From: an uncultured Robinsoniella sp.
Lineage (GTDB): Bacteria; Bacillota; Clostridia; Lachnospirales; Lachnospiraceae
Length of the DNA stretch: 64,000 nucleotides
Assembly (NCBI GenBank): GCA_900539655.1
Contig: UQCR01000002.1
Location: forward strand, 135,192-199,191
Direction: 5' to 3'
Every line of letters starts with the position of its first letter. Within the stretch, counting starts at the first letter, position 1. The notes below the pieces were generated by a model that was given only the letters and a program-made list of their open reading frames with translations, made no database searches and was not told where the DNA came from. The position numbers were made by a program, and so were the translations under genes. Positions 1-8,329 of the stretch are shown here, in pieces.

Positions 1-37
1 ATGGTTTGGCAAGGATATTACAATTATAGGAAAATAA
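1..37 (+). CDS. Amino-acid ABC transporter substrate-binding protein, C-terminal tail (partial)
   Basis: An open frame enters from the left edge (frame beginning at base 2) and ends in TAA at 35-37, giving the last residues WFGKDITIIGK. Short tails of this kind are usual at the end of periplasmic-type amino-acid binding proteins, and the next two genes are the matching permease and ATPase. The assignment rests mainly on this context, because only eleven residues are visible. A hairpin terminator follows directly, as often seen after binding-protein genes that are expressed above their permease. Confidence 0.5.
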   Translation, partial: WFGKDITIIGK

Positions 38-54
38 AGAATGACGCAAAAATC

Positions 55-79
55 AGAGGGGAAACTTCCCCTCTCTTTT
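55..79 (+). terminator. Intrinsic terminator / attenuator between binding protein and permease
   Basis: Eight-base-pair stem (AGAGGGGA at 55-62 with TCCCCTCT at 67-74), tetraloop AACT, then CTTTT. It probably lowers expression of the permease and ATPase genes relative to the binding protein. Confidence 0.75.
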
Positions 80-108
80 GCGATTGATACTATTTGGAGG
101 AAACAAAC

Positions 109-759
109 ATGGATTACGCAATGATGTTATCAAAATTATCGGAGGGAATGCTGACGTCTGTTGCAATATTTGGACTGACCCTATTGTTTTCCATACCGCT
201 CGGGCTGGTTATTACATTTGGTCGGATGTCAAAGAACGGTGTCATTCGAAATATTGCAAAGATTTACATATCAATCATGCGGGGAACTCCCCTGATGCTG
301 CAGTTGATGGTGGTTTATTTTGGACCATATTACCTGTTTGGCATTAAGATTCAGGCATCTTACCGTTTTATAGCGGTTATTATTGGTTTTGCACTGAACT
401 ACGCAGCATATTTTGCTGAGATATACCGCAGCGGTATTGAATCGATGCCTGTAGGACAGTACGAAGCAGCAAAACTTCTGGGATATAACAAAGTGCAGAC
501 ATTTTTCACTATAATTCTGCCACAGGTCATTAAAAGAATCCTTCCGTCTATTACAAATGAAGTTATTACGCTGGTAAAAGATACATCTCTGGCAATGGTA
601 ATTGCAGTTTCCGAGATGTTCACCGTTGCCAAGGCACTTGCATCTTCCAGTACCAATGTAATGCCTCTGGTGGCAGCAGGAATCTTCTACTATATCTTTA
701 ATTTTATCGTAGCATTTCTGATGGAAAAGGCAGAGAAGAAGATGAACTACTATCGCTAA
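109..759 (+). CDS. Polar amino-acid ABC transporter permease
   Basis: Inner-membrane permease subunit (216 aa) of a HisM/GlnP-type amino-acid importer. The protein has about five hydrophobic segments; around residues 58-66 lies RGTPLMLQL, the N-terminal part of the family's conserved core, and the EAAxxLG coupling motif that contacts the ATPase reads EAAKLLGYN near residue 122. The ATG at 109 is preferred over an in-frame TTG at 94 because GGAGG at 96-100 sits at the correct distance from 109. It follows the binding-protein tail and precedes the ATPase, so the three form one operon. Substrate cannot be told from sequence; cystine, glutamine or another polar amino acid are all possible. Confidence 0.9.
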   Translation: MDYAMMLSKLSEGMLTSVAIFGLTLLFSIPLGLVITFGRMSKNGVIRNIAKIYISIMRGTPLMLQLMVVYFGPYYLFGIKIQASYRFIAVIIGFALNYAAYFAEIYRSGIESMPVGQYEAAKLLGYNKVQTFFTIILPQVIKRILPSITNEVITLVKDTSLAMVIAVSEMFTVAKALASSSTNVMPLVAAGIFYYIFNFIVAFLMEKAEKKMNYYR

Positions 760-810
760 TATTCCATCCGGACAGTGTCCAATAACAATTATGTAAAAAT
801 CAGGAAAGGA

Positions 811-847
811 ATGCCCGCAGGGATACACATCTCATGCAGGCGGGCAT
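811..847 (+). other. Long-loop hairpin between permease and ATPase genes
   Basis: ATGCCCGC (811-818) pairs perfectly with GCGGGCAT (840-847) across a 21-nt loop. There is no T-run after it, so it is more likely an RNA stability or processing element within the transporter operon than a terminator. It lies inside the N-terminal extension that a start at 834 would give, which supports translation starting further down at 882. Confidence 0.4.
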
Positions 848-881
848 GTCGCAGTCATACTGCGATGCAAAGGTAGATCAG

Positions 882-1637
882 ATGAATTATTTGGAAATTC
901 ACAATATAGAAAAGAAATTTGAAGATCTGGAAGTTCTGAAAGATATCTCTCTTACAGTAAAGCAGGGAGAAGTGGTGGCGATTATAGGTCCTTCCGGTTC
1001 CGGAAAATCTACGTTACTGCGTTGTGCTACGCTGTTAGAGACGATGGATTCCGGTGAACTTTCCTATCTGGGAGAAAAGGCAGTTACCACGGGAGCAGAT
1101 GGAAAAGCTGTTTATGCCAAGGCGGATCAGTTGAAAAAAATACAGCAGAATTTTGGACTGGTGTTTCAGAATTTCAACCTGTTCCCCCACTTTAACGTAT
1201 TGAAAAATATAATGGATGCACCCGTCAGAGTTCAGAAACGGGATAAGGAGCAGGTAAAAAAGGAAGCAAGGGAGCTGCTTGCCAAGATGGGATTATCCGA
1301 AAAAGAAGAGGCATATCCTTATCAGCTGTCAGGAGGACAGCAGCAGCGCGTATCTATTGCAAGGGCACTGGCTCTGAATCCCAAGGTTTTATTTTTCGAT
1401 GAGCCGACTTCAGCTCTGGATCCGGAGCTCACAGGAGAGATCCTTAAGGTCATTAAAGATCTTGCAGCAGAACACATGACTATGGTCATTGTTACCCATG
1501 AAATGAACTTTGCGAAGAATGTGGCAGACCATATTATCTTTATGGAAGGCGGAGTGATTGTGGAACAGGGAAAACCTGAGGAATTATTTCGGTCAGACAA
1601 TGCCAGAACACAGGAGTTTTTGGGCAAATTCCACTAA
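882..1637 (+). CDS. Polar amino-acid ABC transporter ATP-binding protein
   Basis: Cytoplasmic ATPase of the amino-acid importer (251 aa). Walker A GPSGSGKST is at residues 36-44, the Q-loop region reads GLVFQNFNLFPH, the ABC signature is LSGGQQQR, Walker B is VLFFDEPTSALD, and the switch histidine is in IVTHEM. The order and spacing match the GlnQ/HisP family. An insertion of roughly fifteen residues lies between Walker A and the Q-loop, seen in some Firmicutes members. The ATG at 882 follows AAAGGTAG; an earlier ATG at 834 would add a non-conserved extension overlapping a hairpin. Last gene of the transporter operon. Confidence 0.93.
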   Translation: MNYLEIHNIEKKFEDLEVLKDISLTVKQGEVVAIIGPSGSGKSTLLRCATLLETMDSGELSYLGEKAVTTGADGKAVYAKADQLKKIQQNFGLVFQNFNLFPHFNVLKNIMDAPVRVQKRDKEQVKKEARELLAKMGLSEKEEAYPYQLSGGQQQRVSIARALALNPKVLFFDEPTSALDPELTGEILKVIKDLAAEHMTMVIVTHEMNFAKNVADHIIFMEGGVIVEQGKPEELFRSDNARTQEFLGKFH

Positions 1638-1672
1638 AATGTCAATGGCTGTCGTATTTTAGAGAATTATTC

Positions 1673-1701
1673 TTGCTTTATAAATTACAATGTTATATAA
1701 T
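1673..1701 (+). promoter_or_regulatory. Promoter for purC
   Basis: TTGCTT (1673-1678), 17-nt spacer, TATAAT (1696-1701). Predicts a 5' leader of about 100 nt before purC. I looked for purine-riboswitch core motifs in this leader and did not see them. Confidence 0.65.
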
Positions 1702-1739
1702 TTTGTAGGTGATCGGTCTAGAGTGTGTGTTCAAACTGC

Positions 1740-1756
1740 TTTCTGACAGCGGTGCT
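1740..1756 (+). repeat. Dispersed 17-nt repeat, copy 1
   Basis: TTTCTGACAGCGGTGCT occurs here in the purC leader and again, identically, at 11320-11336. Both copies are intergenic and on the same strand. No function recognised. Confidence 0.6.
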
Positions 1757-1809
1757 CTAATCAGGTCATAATACTGATAACTATATGAAGAAGGATAGGT
1801 GGATTCAAA

Positions 1810-2514
1810 ATGGAAAAAAGAGAATTACTCTATGAAGGAAAAGCAAAAAAAGTTTACACAACAGAAGATCCGGACGTTTTAATTGTAGACTACAAAGATG
1901 ATGCAACAGCATTCAATGGCTTAAAAAAGGGTACTATCGTTGGTAAGGGTGTTGTTAACAACCGTATGACCAATCATGTTTTCAAAATTCTCGAGGCTGA
2001 AGGCGTTCCAACACATTTGGTTGAAGAATTAAGTGACAGAGAGACAGCAGTTAAAAAGGTAGAGATTGTTCCATTAGAAGTTATCATCAGAAATGTTGCA
2101 GCAGGAAGCTTTTCAAAGAGACTTGGCGTACCGGAAGGAACGAAATTCTCAGCTCCTACTTTAGAATTTAGTTATAAAAATGACGATTTAGGTGATCCGC
2201 TTATCAACGATTATTTTGCAATCGCATTAGATCTGGCAACAAAAGAAGAGATTGAAATAATTTCCAAATATGCTTTCAAGGTAAATGAAGTATTAAAAGC
2301 ATATTTCTTAAAAGCAAATATTGAATTAATCGACTTTAAGATCGAATTCGGAAGATATCATGGACAAATTATCCTGGCTGATGAAACATCACCGGATACC
2401 TGCAGACTTTGGGATGCAGCAACCCATGAAAAATTAGATAAAGACCGTTTCAGAAGAGACATGGGAAATGTAGAAGAAGCTTACAACGAAGTTTTCTCTC
2501 GTCTTGGATTATAA
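1810..2514 (+). CDS. purC: Phosphoribosylaminoimidazole-succinocarboxamide synthase
   Basis: SAICAR synthetase (234 aa) joins aspartate to CAIR using ATP in step eight of de novo purine synthesis (cytosol). The N-terminus LLYEGKAKKVY is the family's nucleotide-binding opening, and VEIVPLEVIIRN-AAGS and LIDFKIEFG match the two PROSITE-type signatures. Length is standard for the short bacterial enzyme. SD AGGTGGA lies just before the ATG. It begins a run of purine genes (purC, purF, purB, later purA) and has its own promoter and terminator. Base and codon use match the surroundings. Confidence 0.97.
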   Translation: MEKRELLYEGKAKKVYTTEDPDVLIVDYKDDATAFNGLKKGTIVGKGVVNNRMTNHVFKILEAEGVPTHLVEELSDRETAVKKVEIVPLEVIIRNVAAGSFSKRLGVPEGTKFSAPTLEFSYKNDDLGDPLINDYFAIALDLATKEEIEIISKYAFKVNEVLKAYFLKANIELIDFKIEFGRYHGQIILADETSPDTCRLWDAATHEKLDKDRFRRDMGNVEEAYNEVFSRLGL

Positions 2515-2527
2515 GAAAAACAAAAGA

Positions 2528-2557
2528 CACAGTGGATATTACATCCACTGTGATTTT
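2528..2557 (+). terminator. Intrinsic terminator after purC
   Basis: Perfect 10-bp stem CACAGTGGAT / ATCCACTGTG with a 5-nt loop, then ATTTT. Confidence 0.85.
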
Positions 2558-2650
2558 CGTAAGGGCAATATTAGAGTACGGCATCGCACAATAATCGGGC
2601 TATGCTGTATCAGGTAACAATCAACGGGTGCATGTAGAAAGGCTAGATGG

Positions 2651-4096
2651 ATGAACAATCATTTACATGAACAAGTAGAAGAGTTTGACGGTTTAAAAGA
2701 AGAGTGTGGTGTATTTGGTATCTATGATTTTGATGGAAACGATGTTGCATCCACCATTTATTACGGATTATTTGCATTGCAGCACAGAGGACAGGAAAGT
2801 TGTGGAATCGCGGTAAGTGATACGCAGGGTCCAAAAGGCAGGGTACAGTCCTATAAAGGAATGGGGCTGGTAAATGAAGTATTTACAGAAGGCAGTTTTG
2901 ATAATCTCAAAGGTGACATAGGTGTAGGCCATGTCCGTTATTCTACAGCAGGCAGCAGCACGCGTGAGAATGCACAGCCACTGGTATTAAATTATATAAA
3001 AGGAACGCTGGCGCTGGCGCATAATGGCAATCTGATCAATGCGACGGAACTTCGTGACCAGCTGGCTTATGACGGCGCTATTTTTCAAACCACAATTGAC
3101 TCGGAAGTCATTGCGTATCATATTGCAAGGGAACGGGTAAAATCAAATGCTGCAGAAGAGGCTGTAAAACGTGCCATGATGAAAATTAAGGGTGCGTATT
3201 CCCTGATCGTCATGTCCCCCAGAAAATTAATGGGAGCAAGGGATCCTTATGGATTTCGCCCGCTTTGCATCGGTAAAAGGGATCATGCATACATTCTGGC
3301 AAGCGAGACCTGTGCACTTGATACCGTAGGTGCAGAATTTGTGCGAGATGTTCTGCCGGGAGAAATTGTCACCATAACGAAAGATGGCATACAATCGGAT
3401 ACCAGTATGTGTCTCCCAAAAGAGCAGGAAGCCAGATGTATTTTTGAATATATTTATTTTGCAAGACCGGACAGCAGAATTGACGGAGTCAGCGTTTATC
3501 AGTCCAGAATCCTGGCTGGTAAATTTCTTGCAATCGATTCACCGGTAGAGGCCGACCTGGTGGTAGGCGTGCCGGAATCAGGCAATGCGGCGGCACTTGG
3601 TTATTCATTGCAGTCCGGTACTCCATATGGAACAGCGTTTGTCAAAAACGGATATGTGGGTCGTACTTTTATCAAGCCGAAGCAGAGCAGCCGTGAGTCC
3701 AGCGTCCGTGTGAAATTAAACGTTTTAAAAGAAGCTGTAAAAGGAAAAAGAGTGGTCATGATCGATGATTCCATTGTTCGCGGCACCACAAGTGACCGCA
3801 TTGTAAGCATGTTAAAAGAAGCAGGAGCGGCAGAGGTGCATGTAAGAGTCAGCTCACCTCCGTTTTTATGGCCATGTTACTTTGGTACAGACGTACCGGC
3901 AAGGGAACAGCTGATCGCCTACAACCGCACGGTGGAAGAAATCAGACAGGTAATTGGTGCGGATTCGCTGGCATATCTGGCTATCAGGCGCTTAGGTGAA
4001 ATGATAGGTAACCTCCCGATCTGTAAAGGCTGCTTCACAGGAGATTATCCGATGGAGCCCCCCACAGAAGACATCCGCGGCGAATATATCAAATAG
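2651..4096 (+). CDS. purF: Amidophosphoribosyltransferase (PurF), propeptide and Fe-S type
   Basis: First committed enzyme of purine synthesis: transfers glutamine amide nitrogen to PRPP (481 aa). An 18-residue propeptide precedes the Ntn nucleophile Cys19 in EECGVFGIYD. The PRPP-binding motif is VVMIDDSIVRGTT. Cysteines in EARCIF, WPCYFG and ICKGCF match the four ligands of the [4Fe-4S] cluster found in the Bacillus-type enzyme, so this is the O2-sensitive class rather than the cluster-free E. coli class. The SD (AAAGG) is weak. It sits 136 nt after purC, beyond that gene's terminator, and 69 nt before purB. Confidence 0.97.
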   Translation: MNNHLHEQVEEFDGLKEECGVFGIYDFDGNDVASTIYYGLFALQHRGQESCGIAVSDTQGPKGRVQSYKGMGLVNEVFTEGSFDNLKGDIGVGHVRYSTAGSSTRENAQPLVLNYIKGTLALAHNGNLINATELRDQLAYDGAIFQTTIDSEVIAYHIARERVKSNAAEEAVKRAMMKIKGAYSLIVMSPRKLMGARDPYGFRPLCIGKRDHAYILASETCALDTVGAEFVRDVLPGEIVTITKDGIQSDTSMCLPKEQEARCIFEYIYFARPDSRIDGVSVYQSRILAGKFLAIDSPVEADLVVGVPESGNAAALGYSLQSGTPYGTAFVKNGYVGRTFIKPKQSSRESSVRVKLNVLKEAVKGKRVVMIDDSIVRGTTSDRIVSMLKEAGAAEVHVRVSSPPFLWPCYFGTDVPAREQLIAYNRTVEEIRQVIGADSLAYLAIRRLGEMIGNLPICKGCFTGDYPMEPPTEDIRGEYIK

Positions 4097-4165
4097 GCTG
4101 CAGATATTAAAAAATGGTAAAAATACAAATAATAAAGATCATAGAGATAATAGAGGAGATATAAA

Positions 4166-5599
4166 ATGAGTACAGACAGATATCAAAGTCCGTTATCGGA
4201 ACGTTATGCAAGCAGGGAAATGCAGTATATATTTTCTCCGGATATGAAATTCCGCACCTGGAGAAAATTGTGGATTGCACTTGCCGACACAGAAAAAGAA
4301 TTAGGTTTAAATATTACAGAGGAGCAGATTGAAGAATTAAAAGCTCATGCTGATGATATTAATTATGATGTGGCAAAAGAAAGAGAAAAAGTAGTCCGCC
4401 ATGATGTTATGTCCCATGTGTATGCATATGGTGTACAATGTCCCAAAGCAAAGGGGATTATCCACTTAGGAGCAACATCCTGTTATGTGGGTGACAATAC
4501 GGACATCATCGTAATGACAGAGGCATTAAAGTTAGTAAAGAGAAAATTAGTCAATGTAATTGCAGAACTGGCTGGCTTTGCAAATGAGTATAAAAACCTT
4601 CCAACACTGGCATTTACACATTTTCAGCCTGCACAGCCAACAACTGTGGGAAAACGTGCCACACTTTGGATGCAGGAATTTATGCTGGATCTGGAAGATC
4701 TGGATTATGTGATTTCTACGATGAAATTATTGGGTTCAAAAGGTACAACCGGTACCCAGGCAAGCTTCCTGGAACTGTTTGACGGCAATCAGGAAACGAT
4801 AGACCAGATTGATCCTATGATTGCAGCAAAAATGGGATTCAAAGAGTGTTTCGCAGTATCCGGTCAGACCTATTCCCGTAAAGTAGATACCAGAGTGGTA
4901 AACGTATTAGCAGGAATCGCTGCAAGTGCGCATAAATTCTCCAATGATATCCGTCTGCTTCAGCATTTAAAAGAAGTAGAAGAGCCATTTGAAAAATCCC
5001 AGATCGGTTCCTCAGCAATGGCATATAAGAGAAATCCAATGAGAAGCGAGCGTATTGCATCTCTGTCCAGATTTGTTATGGCAGATGCGTTAAACCCGGC
5101 AATTACTTCAGCGACCCAGTGGTTTGAAAGAACTCTGGATGATTCTGCTAATAAACGCCTTTCTGTTCCGGAAGGATTCCTGGCAGTTGACGGTATTCTG
5201 GATCTGTGCCTGAATGTGGTAGACGGACTGGTGGTTTATCCAAAAGTAATCGAGAAACGACTGATGTCAGAATTACCGTTCATGGCAACAGAGAATATAA
5301 TGATGGATGCTGTAAAAGCCGGAGGTGACAGACAGGAGCTGCACGAAAAAATCCGTGAACTTTCCATGGAAGCAGGTAAGAACGTAAAAGTGGAAGGTAA
5401 AGACAATAACCTTTTAGAACTCATTGCAGCAGACCCGGCATTCAATATGTCTTTGGAAGAACTGAAAAAGACCATGGATCCTTCTAAATATGTCGGACGT
5501 GCTCCATTACAGGTAGATAATTTCCTTACGAAGAATGTAAAACCTATTTTAGAAGAGAATAAAGAAATTCTGGGTATGAAAGCAGAAATTAACGTATAA
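4166..5599 (+). CDS. purB: Adenylosuccinate lyase, long (eukaryote-like) form
   Basis: Acts twice in purine synthesis: SAICAR to AICAR and adenylosuccinate to AMP, releasing fumarate. At 477 aa it is longer than the about 430-residue B. subtilis enzyme, and its N-terminus (YQSPLSERYASREM) and signature loop SSAMAYKRNPMRSER resemble the animal-type ADSL subgroup more than the short bacterial one. The catalytic Ser is in the GSSAM loop; HLGATSCYVGDN carries the conserved substrate-binding stretch. Start ATG follows GAGGAGAT. Followed by a strong terminator. Together with purA (2.7 kb away) it completes the AMP branch. Confidence 0.95.
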   Translation: MSTDRYQSPLSERYASREMQYIFSPDMKFRTWRKLWIALADTEKELGLNITEEQIEELKAHADDINYDVAKEREKVVRHDVMSHVYAYGVQCPKAKGIIHLGATSCYVGDNTDIIVMTEALKLVKRKLVNVIAELAGFANEYKNLPTLAFTHFQPAQPTTVGKRATLWMQEFMLDLEDLDYVISTMKLLGSKGTTGTQASFLELFDGNQETIDQIDPMIAAKMGFKECFAVSGQTYSRKVDTRVVNVLAGIAASAHKFSNDIRLLQHLKEVEEPFEKSQIGSSAMAYKRNPMRSERIASLSRFVMADALNPAITSATQWFERTLDDSANKRLSVPEGFLAVDGILDLCLNVVDGLVVYPKVIEKRLMSELPFMATENIMMDAVKAGGDRQELHEKIRELSMEAGKNVKVEGKDNNLLELIAADPAFNMSLEELKKTMDPSKYVGRAPLQVDNFLTKNVKPILEENKEILGMKAEINV

Positions 5600-5635
5600 T
5601 ATAAGCAAGCGTAATATAAGCAGATGAAATACTCT

Positions 5636-5708
5636 AAAGCCGCCGTACATATGTTTAGTACAGCATCGCACTTAAGTGTGCGGCGCTGTACTGGTGCGGG
5701 GGCTTTTT
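5636..5708 (+). terminator. Branched intrinsic terminator after purB
   Basis: An outer AAAGCC / GGCTTT stem encloses a long inner hairpin (AGTACAGC ... GCTGTACT, extended by CGCAC / GTGTGCG) and ends in TTTTT at 5704-5708. Confidence 0.75.
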
Positions 5709-5785
5709 CTGAATTACAGGAACGGTGCAAACGCCGAGAAAGCCTATGACCGTCTGCAGTATGTATAAAAAACAGGAGAGAAGAG

Positions 5786-7234
5786 ATGATAGGAAAAGGA
5801 AATAAATCAGATAATAGAACAAATGAAAGAACAGATAATAGAACGGAAAATAGAACATATGATAGAACAGAAAATAAAACAGATAATCTGGCACAAAATA
5901 AAACGCAAAACAGAGAAGGAAGTAAAGTGAATAGTAAAATAGAAAACGGAACAGAGAATAAGAGGGGAAATCCGAAAGCGCTGCTGCCAATTGGCGTTTT
6001 CTTAATTATATTTATCGGAATGGGATGTGTAACCGGGGACTTTTACAGTATGCCGGCAATCGTAGGATTTTTGATTGCTCTCTTAGTTGCTTTTGCCCAG
6101 AACCGTAAACTGCCTTATGGTGATAAAATCACTGTGATTACAAAAGGAATCGGAGAAGAAAACATAGTTACTATGTGCCTGATTTTCCTTGTGGCCGGAG
6201 GTTTCTCGGGTGCAGTTAAGGCCGCAGGAGGTGTAGAGAGTACGGTAAATCTGGGACTGTCCATACTTCCCTCCAATATAGCCGTGGTCGGATTATTTTT
6301 AATCGGCTGTTTTATTTCTATTTCCATGGGTACTTCCATGGGAACCATAGCAGCTATGGCGCCAATTGGTGTGGGCATCAGTGATAAAACAGGGATTGCC
6401 CTTCCAATTTGTATCGGTGCAGTCGTATGCGGTGCTATGTTTGGGGACAACCTATCCATGATATCCGATACCACAATCGCCGCAGTTCGTACCCAGGGAT
6501 GTGAGATGAAGGACAAATTTAAAGAAAATTTCTTTATAGTTCTTCCGGCAGCAATTATTACAATGATTTTATTCTTTGTCATCTCGGGCACAGGTGGAAA
6601 GCAGAGTTTTGGAAATCTGGAATATGATATTCTAAAAGTAGCTCCTTATCTTGTAGTTTTAATCGGCGCATTGATCGGTTTAAATGTATTCGTAGTATTA
6701 ATCAGCGGGATAGTGCTATCCCTGATTGTCGGCGTTGGCACCGGCACAATACTTATCGGAGATATCTTTAAAGTAGTAGGTGAAGGTGTTACCGGCATGT
6801 ATGATATTACGGTCATTTCTTTAATTGTGGCATGCATCGTGGCATTGGTGAAAGCCTATGGAGGGATTGATTATATCCTGTATGTAATCAAGAAAAGCAT
6901 CCATGGCGAAAAGGGTGGAGAATTTGGTATCGCATTTCTGGCAGCTGCAGTGGATGCATGTACCGCAAATAATACAGTGGCAATTGTAATGGCAGGCCCT
7001 ATTGCAAAGGAAATCAGTGAAGAATATAATATTTCTCCAAGAAGAAGTGCATCTCTTCTGGATATTTTTGCTTCGGTAGGCCAGGGACTGATTCCCTATG
7101 GTGCCCAGCTATTGTCCGCGGCTAGCTTATCCGCCCTTACTCCTTTTCAGATAATGCCATTTCTTTTCTATCCGATACTGATGGGAGTCAGTGCCATTAT
7201 CTTTATTATTATCAGAAAAGGGACGAAGCGGTAA
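5786..7234 (+). CDS. NhaC-family Na+/H+ antiporter-like transporter with repetitive N-terminus
   Basis: Polytopic membrane protein (482 aa) with about eleven to twelve hydrophobic segments from residue 66 on. The paired elements SMGTSMGTIAAMAPIG, GAMFGDNLSMISDTT and DACTANNTVAIVMAGPIA are characteristic of the NhaC / ion-transporter superfamily, which exchanges Na+ for H+ or carries organic acids; the substrate here is inferred only. The first about 60 residues are hydrophilic and contain eight or nine copies of a (D/E)NRT-like tetrapeptide coded by 12-nt DNA repeats, an unusual cytoplasmic extension. SD AGGAGAGAAG precedes the ATG. Lies between purB and a LysR gene. Confidence 0.85.
   Translation: MIGKGNKSDNRTNERTDNRTENRTYDRTENKTDNLAQNKTQNREGSKVNSKIENGTENKRGNPKALLPIGVFLIIFIGMGCVTGDFYSMPAIVGFLIALLVAFAQNRKLPYGDKITVITKGIGEENIVTMCLIFLVAGGFSGAVKAAGGVESTVNLGLSILPSNIAVVGLFLIGCFISISMGTSMGTIAAMAPIGVGISDKTGIALPICIGAVVCGAMFGDNLSMISDTTIAAVRTQGCEMKDKFKENFFIVLPAAIITMILFFVISGTGGKQSFGNLEYDILKVAPYLVVLIGALIGLNVFVVLISGIVLSLIVGVGTGTILIGDIFKVVGEGVTGMYDITVISLIVACIVALVKAYGGIDYILYVIKKSIHGEKGGEFGIAFLAAAVDACTANNTVAIVMAGPIAKEISEEYNISPRRSASLLDIFASVGQGLIPYGAQLLSAASLSALTPFQIMPFLFYPILMGVSAIIFIIIRKGTKR
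5809..5916 (+). repeat. 12-nt tandem repeat inside the antiporter gene
   Basis: Nine consecutive 12-mers related to AGATAATAGAAC; the first and third are identical. Because the unit is four codons, changes in copy number keep the frame. The array codes for tetrapeptides DNRT, NERT, DNRT, ENRT, YDRT, ENKT, DNLA, QNKT, QNRE. Confidence 0.9.
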
Positions 7235-7284
7235 GTGAGTTTCATGATGGAAACGAATTCGTGAAAAACAGGGCAGGGATACTC

Positions 7285-8166
7285 ATGAATATTAATTTAG
7301 AATACTACAGAATATTTTATTATGTTGGCAGGCTGGGGGGGATTACCCTGGCGGCGGAGGAACTTTCCATTACCCAGCCGGCAGTCAGCCAGGCGATCAA
7401 ACAGCTGGAAAAACAGTTGGGCATAACCCTGTTTGTCAGGACCGGAAAAGGTGTACGCCTTACGTCGGCTGGTGAGATGCTCTATTCCTACGTTGCCAGA
7501 GGGTATGAATATATGATGCTGGGAGAGAGCAAGCTTAGGGATATGCAGAATATGGAGACGGGTGAAATACGGATTGGAGCCAGTGATATGACACTCCAGT
7601 TTTATCTGCTGCCTTATCTTCAGCAGTTTCATGAAGCATATCCGAAAGTAAAGCTTACCGTGACAAACGGACCTACTCCGGAAACCCTTCGCTATATGCA
7701 GGAAGGCAAGATAGATTTTGGCGTGGTTACGGATCCGCTTCCCCCCAGAACCGAACTGGAATTCTGCCCGGTTCGGGAAATTGCCGACGTCTTTGTGGCA
7801 GGAAGCAAATTTATGGACTTAAAGGGACGTGAAATTTCACTGAAGGAACTGGAGGGGCTTCCCATTATCTGTCTGGAGAAAAAGACCAGTACAAGGGCAT
7901 ATATGGATAAGTTTCTGCTGGAAAATGGAGTCGTCCTGAATCCGGAGATCGAATTGGCAACCAGCGACATGATTGTCCAGTTTGCAGCCAGAAACCTGGG
8001 GGTTGCTACTGTCATGCAGGACTTTGCCCGGGTGAACTTAGACAATGGATCATTATTTGAGCTGAAATTAAAGAAAGAAATTCCCAGAAGGAATATATGC
8101 CTGGCGATAGACCGGAGAAATCCGCTGTCCATGGCAGCGCAGTGCCTGATCGATATGATGAAATAA
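7285..8166 (+). CDS. LysR-family transcriptional regulator
   Basis: Regulator of 293 aa with an N-terminal winged helix-turn-helix (residues about 2-60: LAAEELSITQPAVSQAIKQL) and a C-terminal substrate-binding-like effector domain (GEIRIGASDMTLQFYLLPYL onward). The ATG at 7285 has an SD-like CAGGGA upstream; the in-frame GTG at 7261 has none. It sits 26 nt past the NhaC-type gene (to the GTG) and may be co-transcribed with it, suggesting it controls that transporter, although LysR genes are more often divergent from their targets. Effector unknown. Confidence 0.92.
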   Translation: MNINLEYYRIFYYVGRLGGITLAAEELSITQPAVSQAIKQLEKQLGITLFVRTGKGVRLTSAGEMLYSYVARGYEYMMLGESKLRDMQNMETGEIRIGASDMTLQFYLLPYLQQFHEAYPKVKLTVTNGPTPETLRYMQEGKIDFGVVTDPLPPRTELEFCPVREIADVFVAGSKFMDLKGREISLKELEGLPIICLEKKTSTRAYMDKFLLENGVVLNPEIELATSDMIVQFAARNLGVATVMQDFARVNLDNGSLFELKLKKEIPRRNICLAIDRRNPLSMAAQCLIDMMK

Positions 8167-8239
8167 TGCTTAAAAAAATTTGCGTATCTATTTGAAGAAG
8201 ATATAATCTACAGTTATATAAAGTATAATCAATATTAAT

Positions 8240-8268
8240 TTTACTTATACGGAAAAAAGTAGTATACT
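8240..8268 (+). promoter_or_regulatory. Promoter for purA
   Basis: TTTACT (8240-8245), 17-nt spacer, TATACT (8263-8268). Confidence 0.55.
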
Positions 8269-8329
8269 TACCATGTAACATTGTTTTAATACGATAACTA
8301 TATAAAAACAAATACAGGAGGATCTCAAT

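Noticed and set aside
94..108. In-frame TTG start for the amino-acid permease
   Set aside because: It overlaps the ribosome site that serves the ATG at 109.
1702..1809. Purine riboswitch ahead of purC
   Set aside because: Core motifs of the purine aptamer were not seen in the leader; only a promoter and a dispersed repeat are visible.
5655..5990. Minus-strand hydrophobic ORF opposite the antiporter N-terminus
   Set aside because: It is the reverse of the 12-nt repeat and purB terminator; its phenylalanine/tyrosine runs are a repeat artefact.
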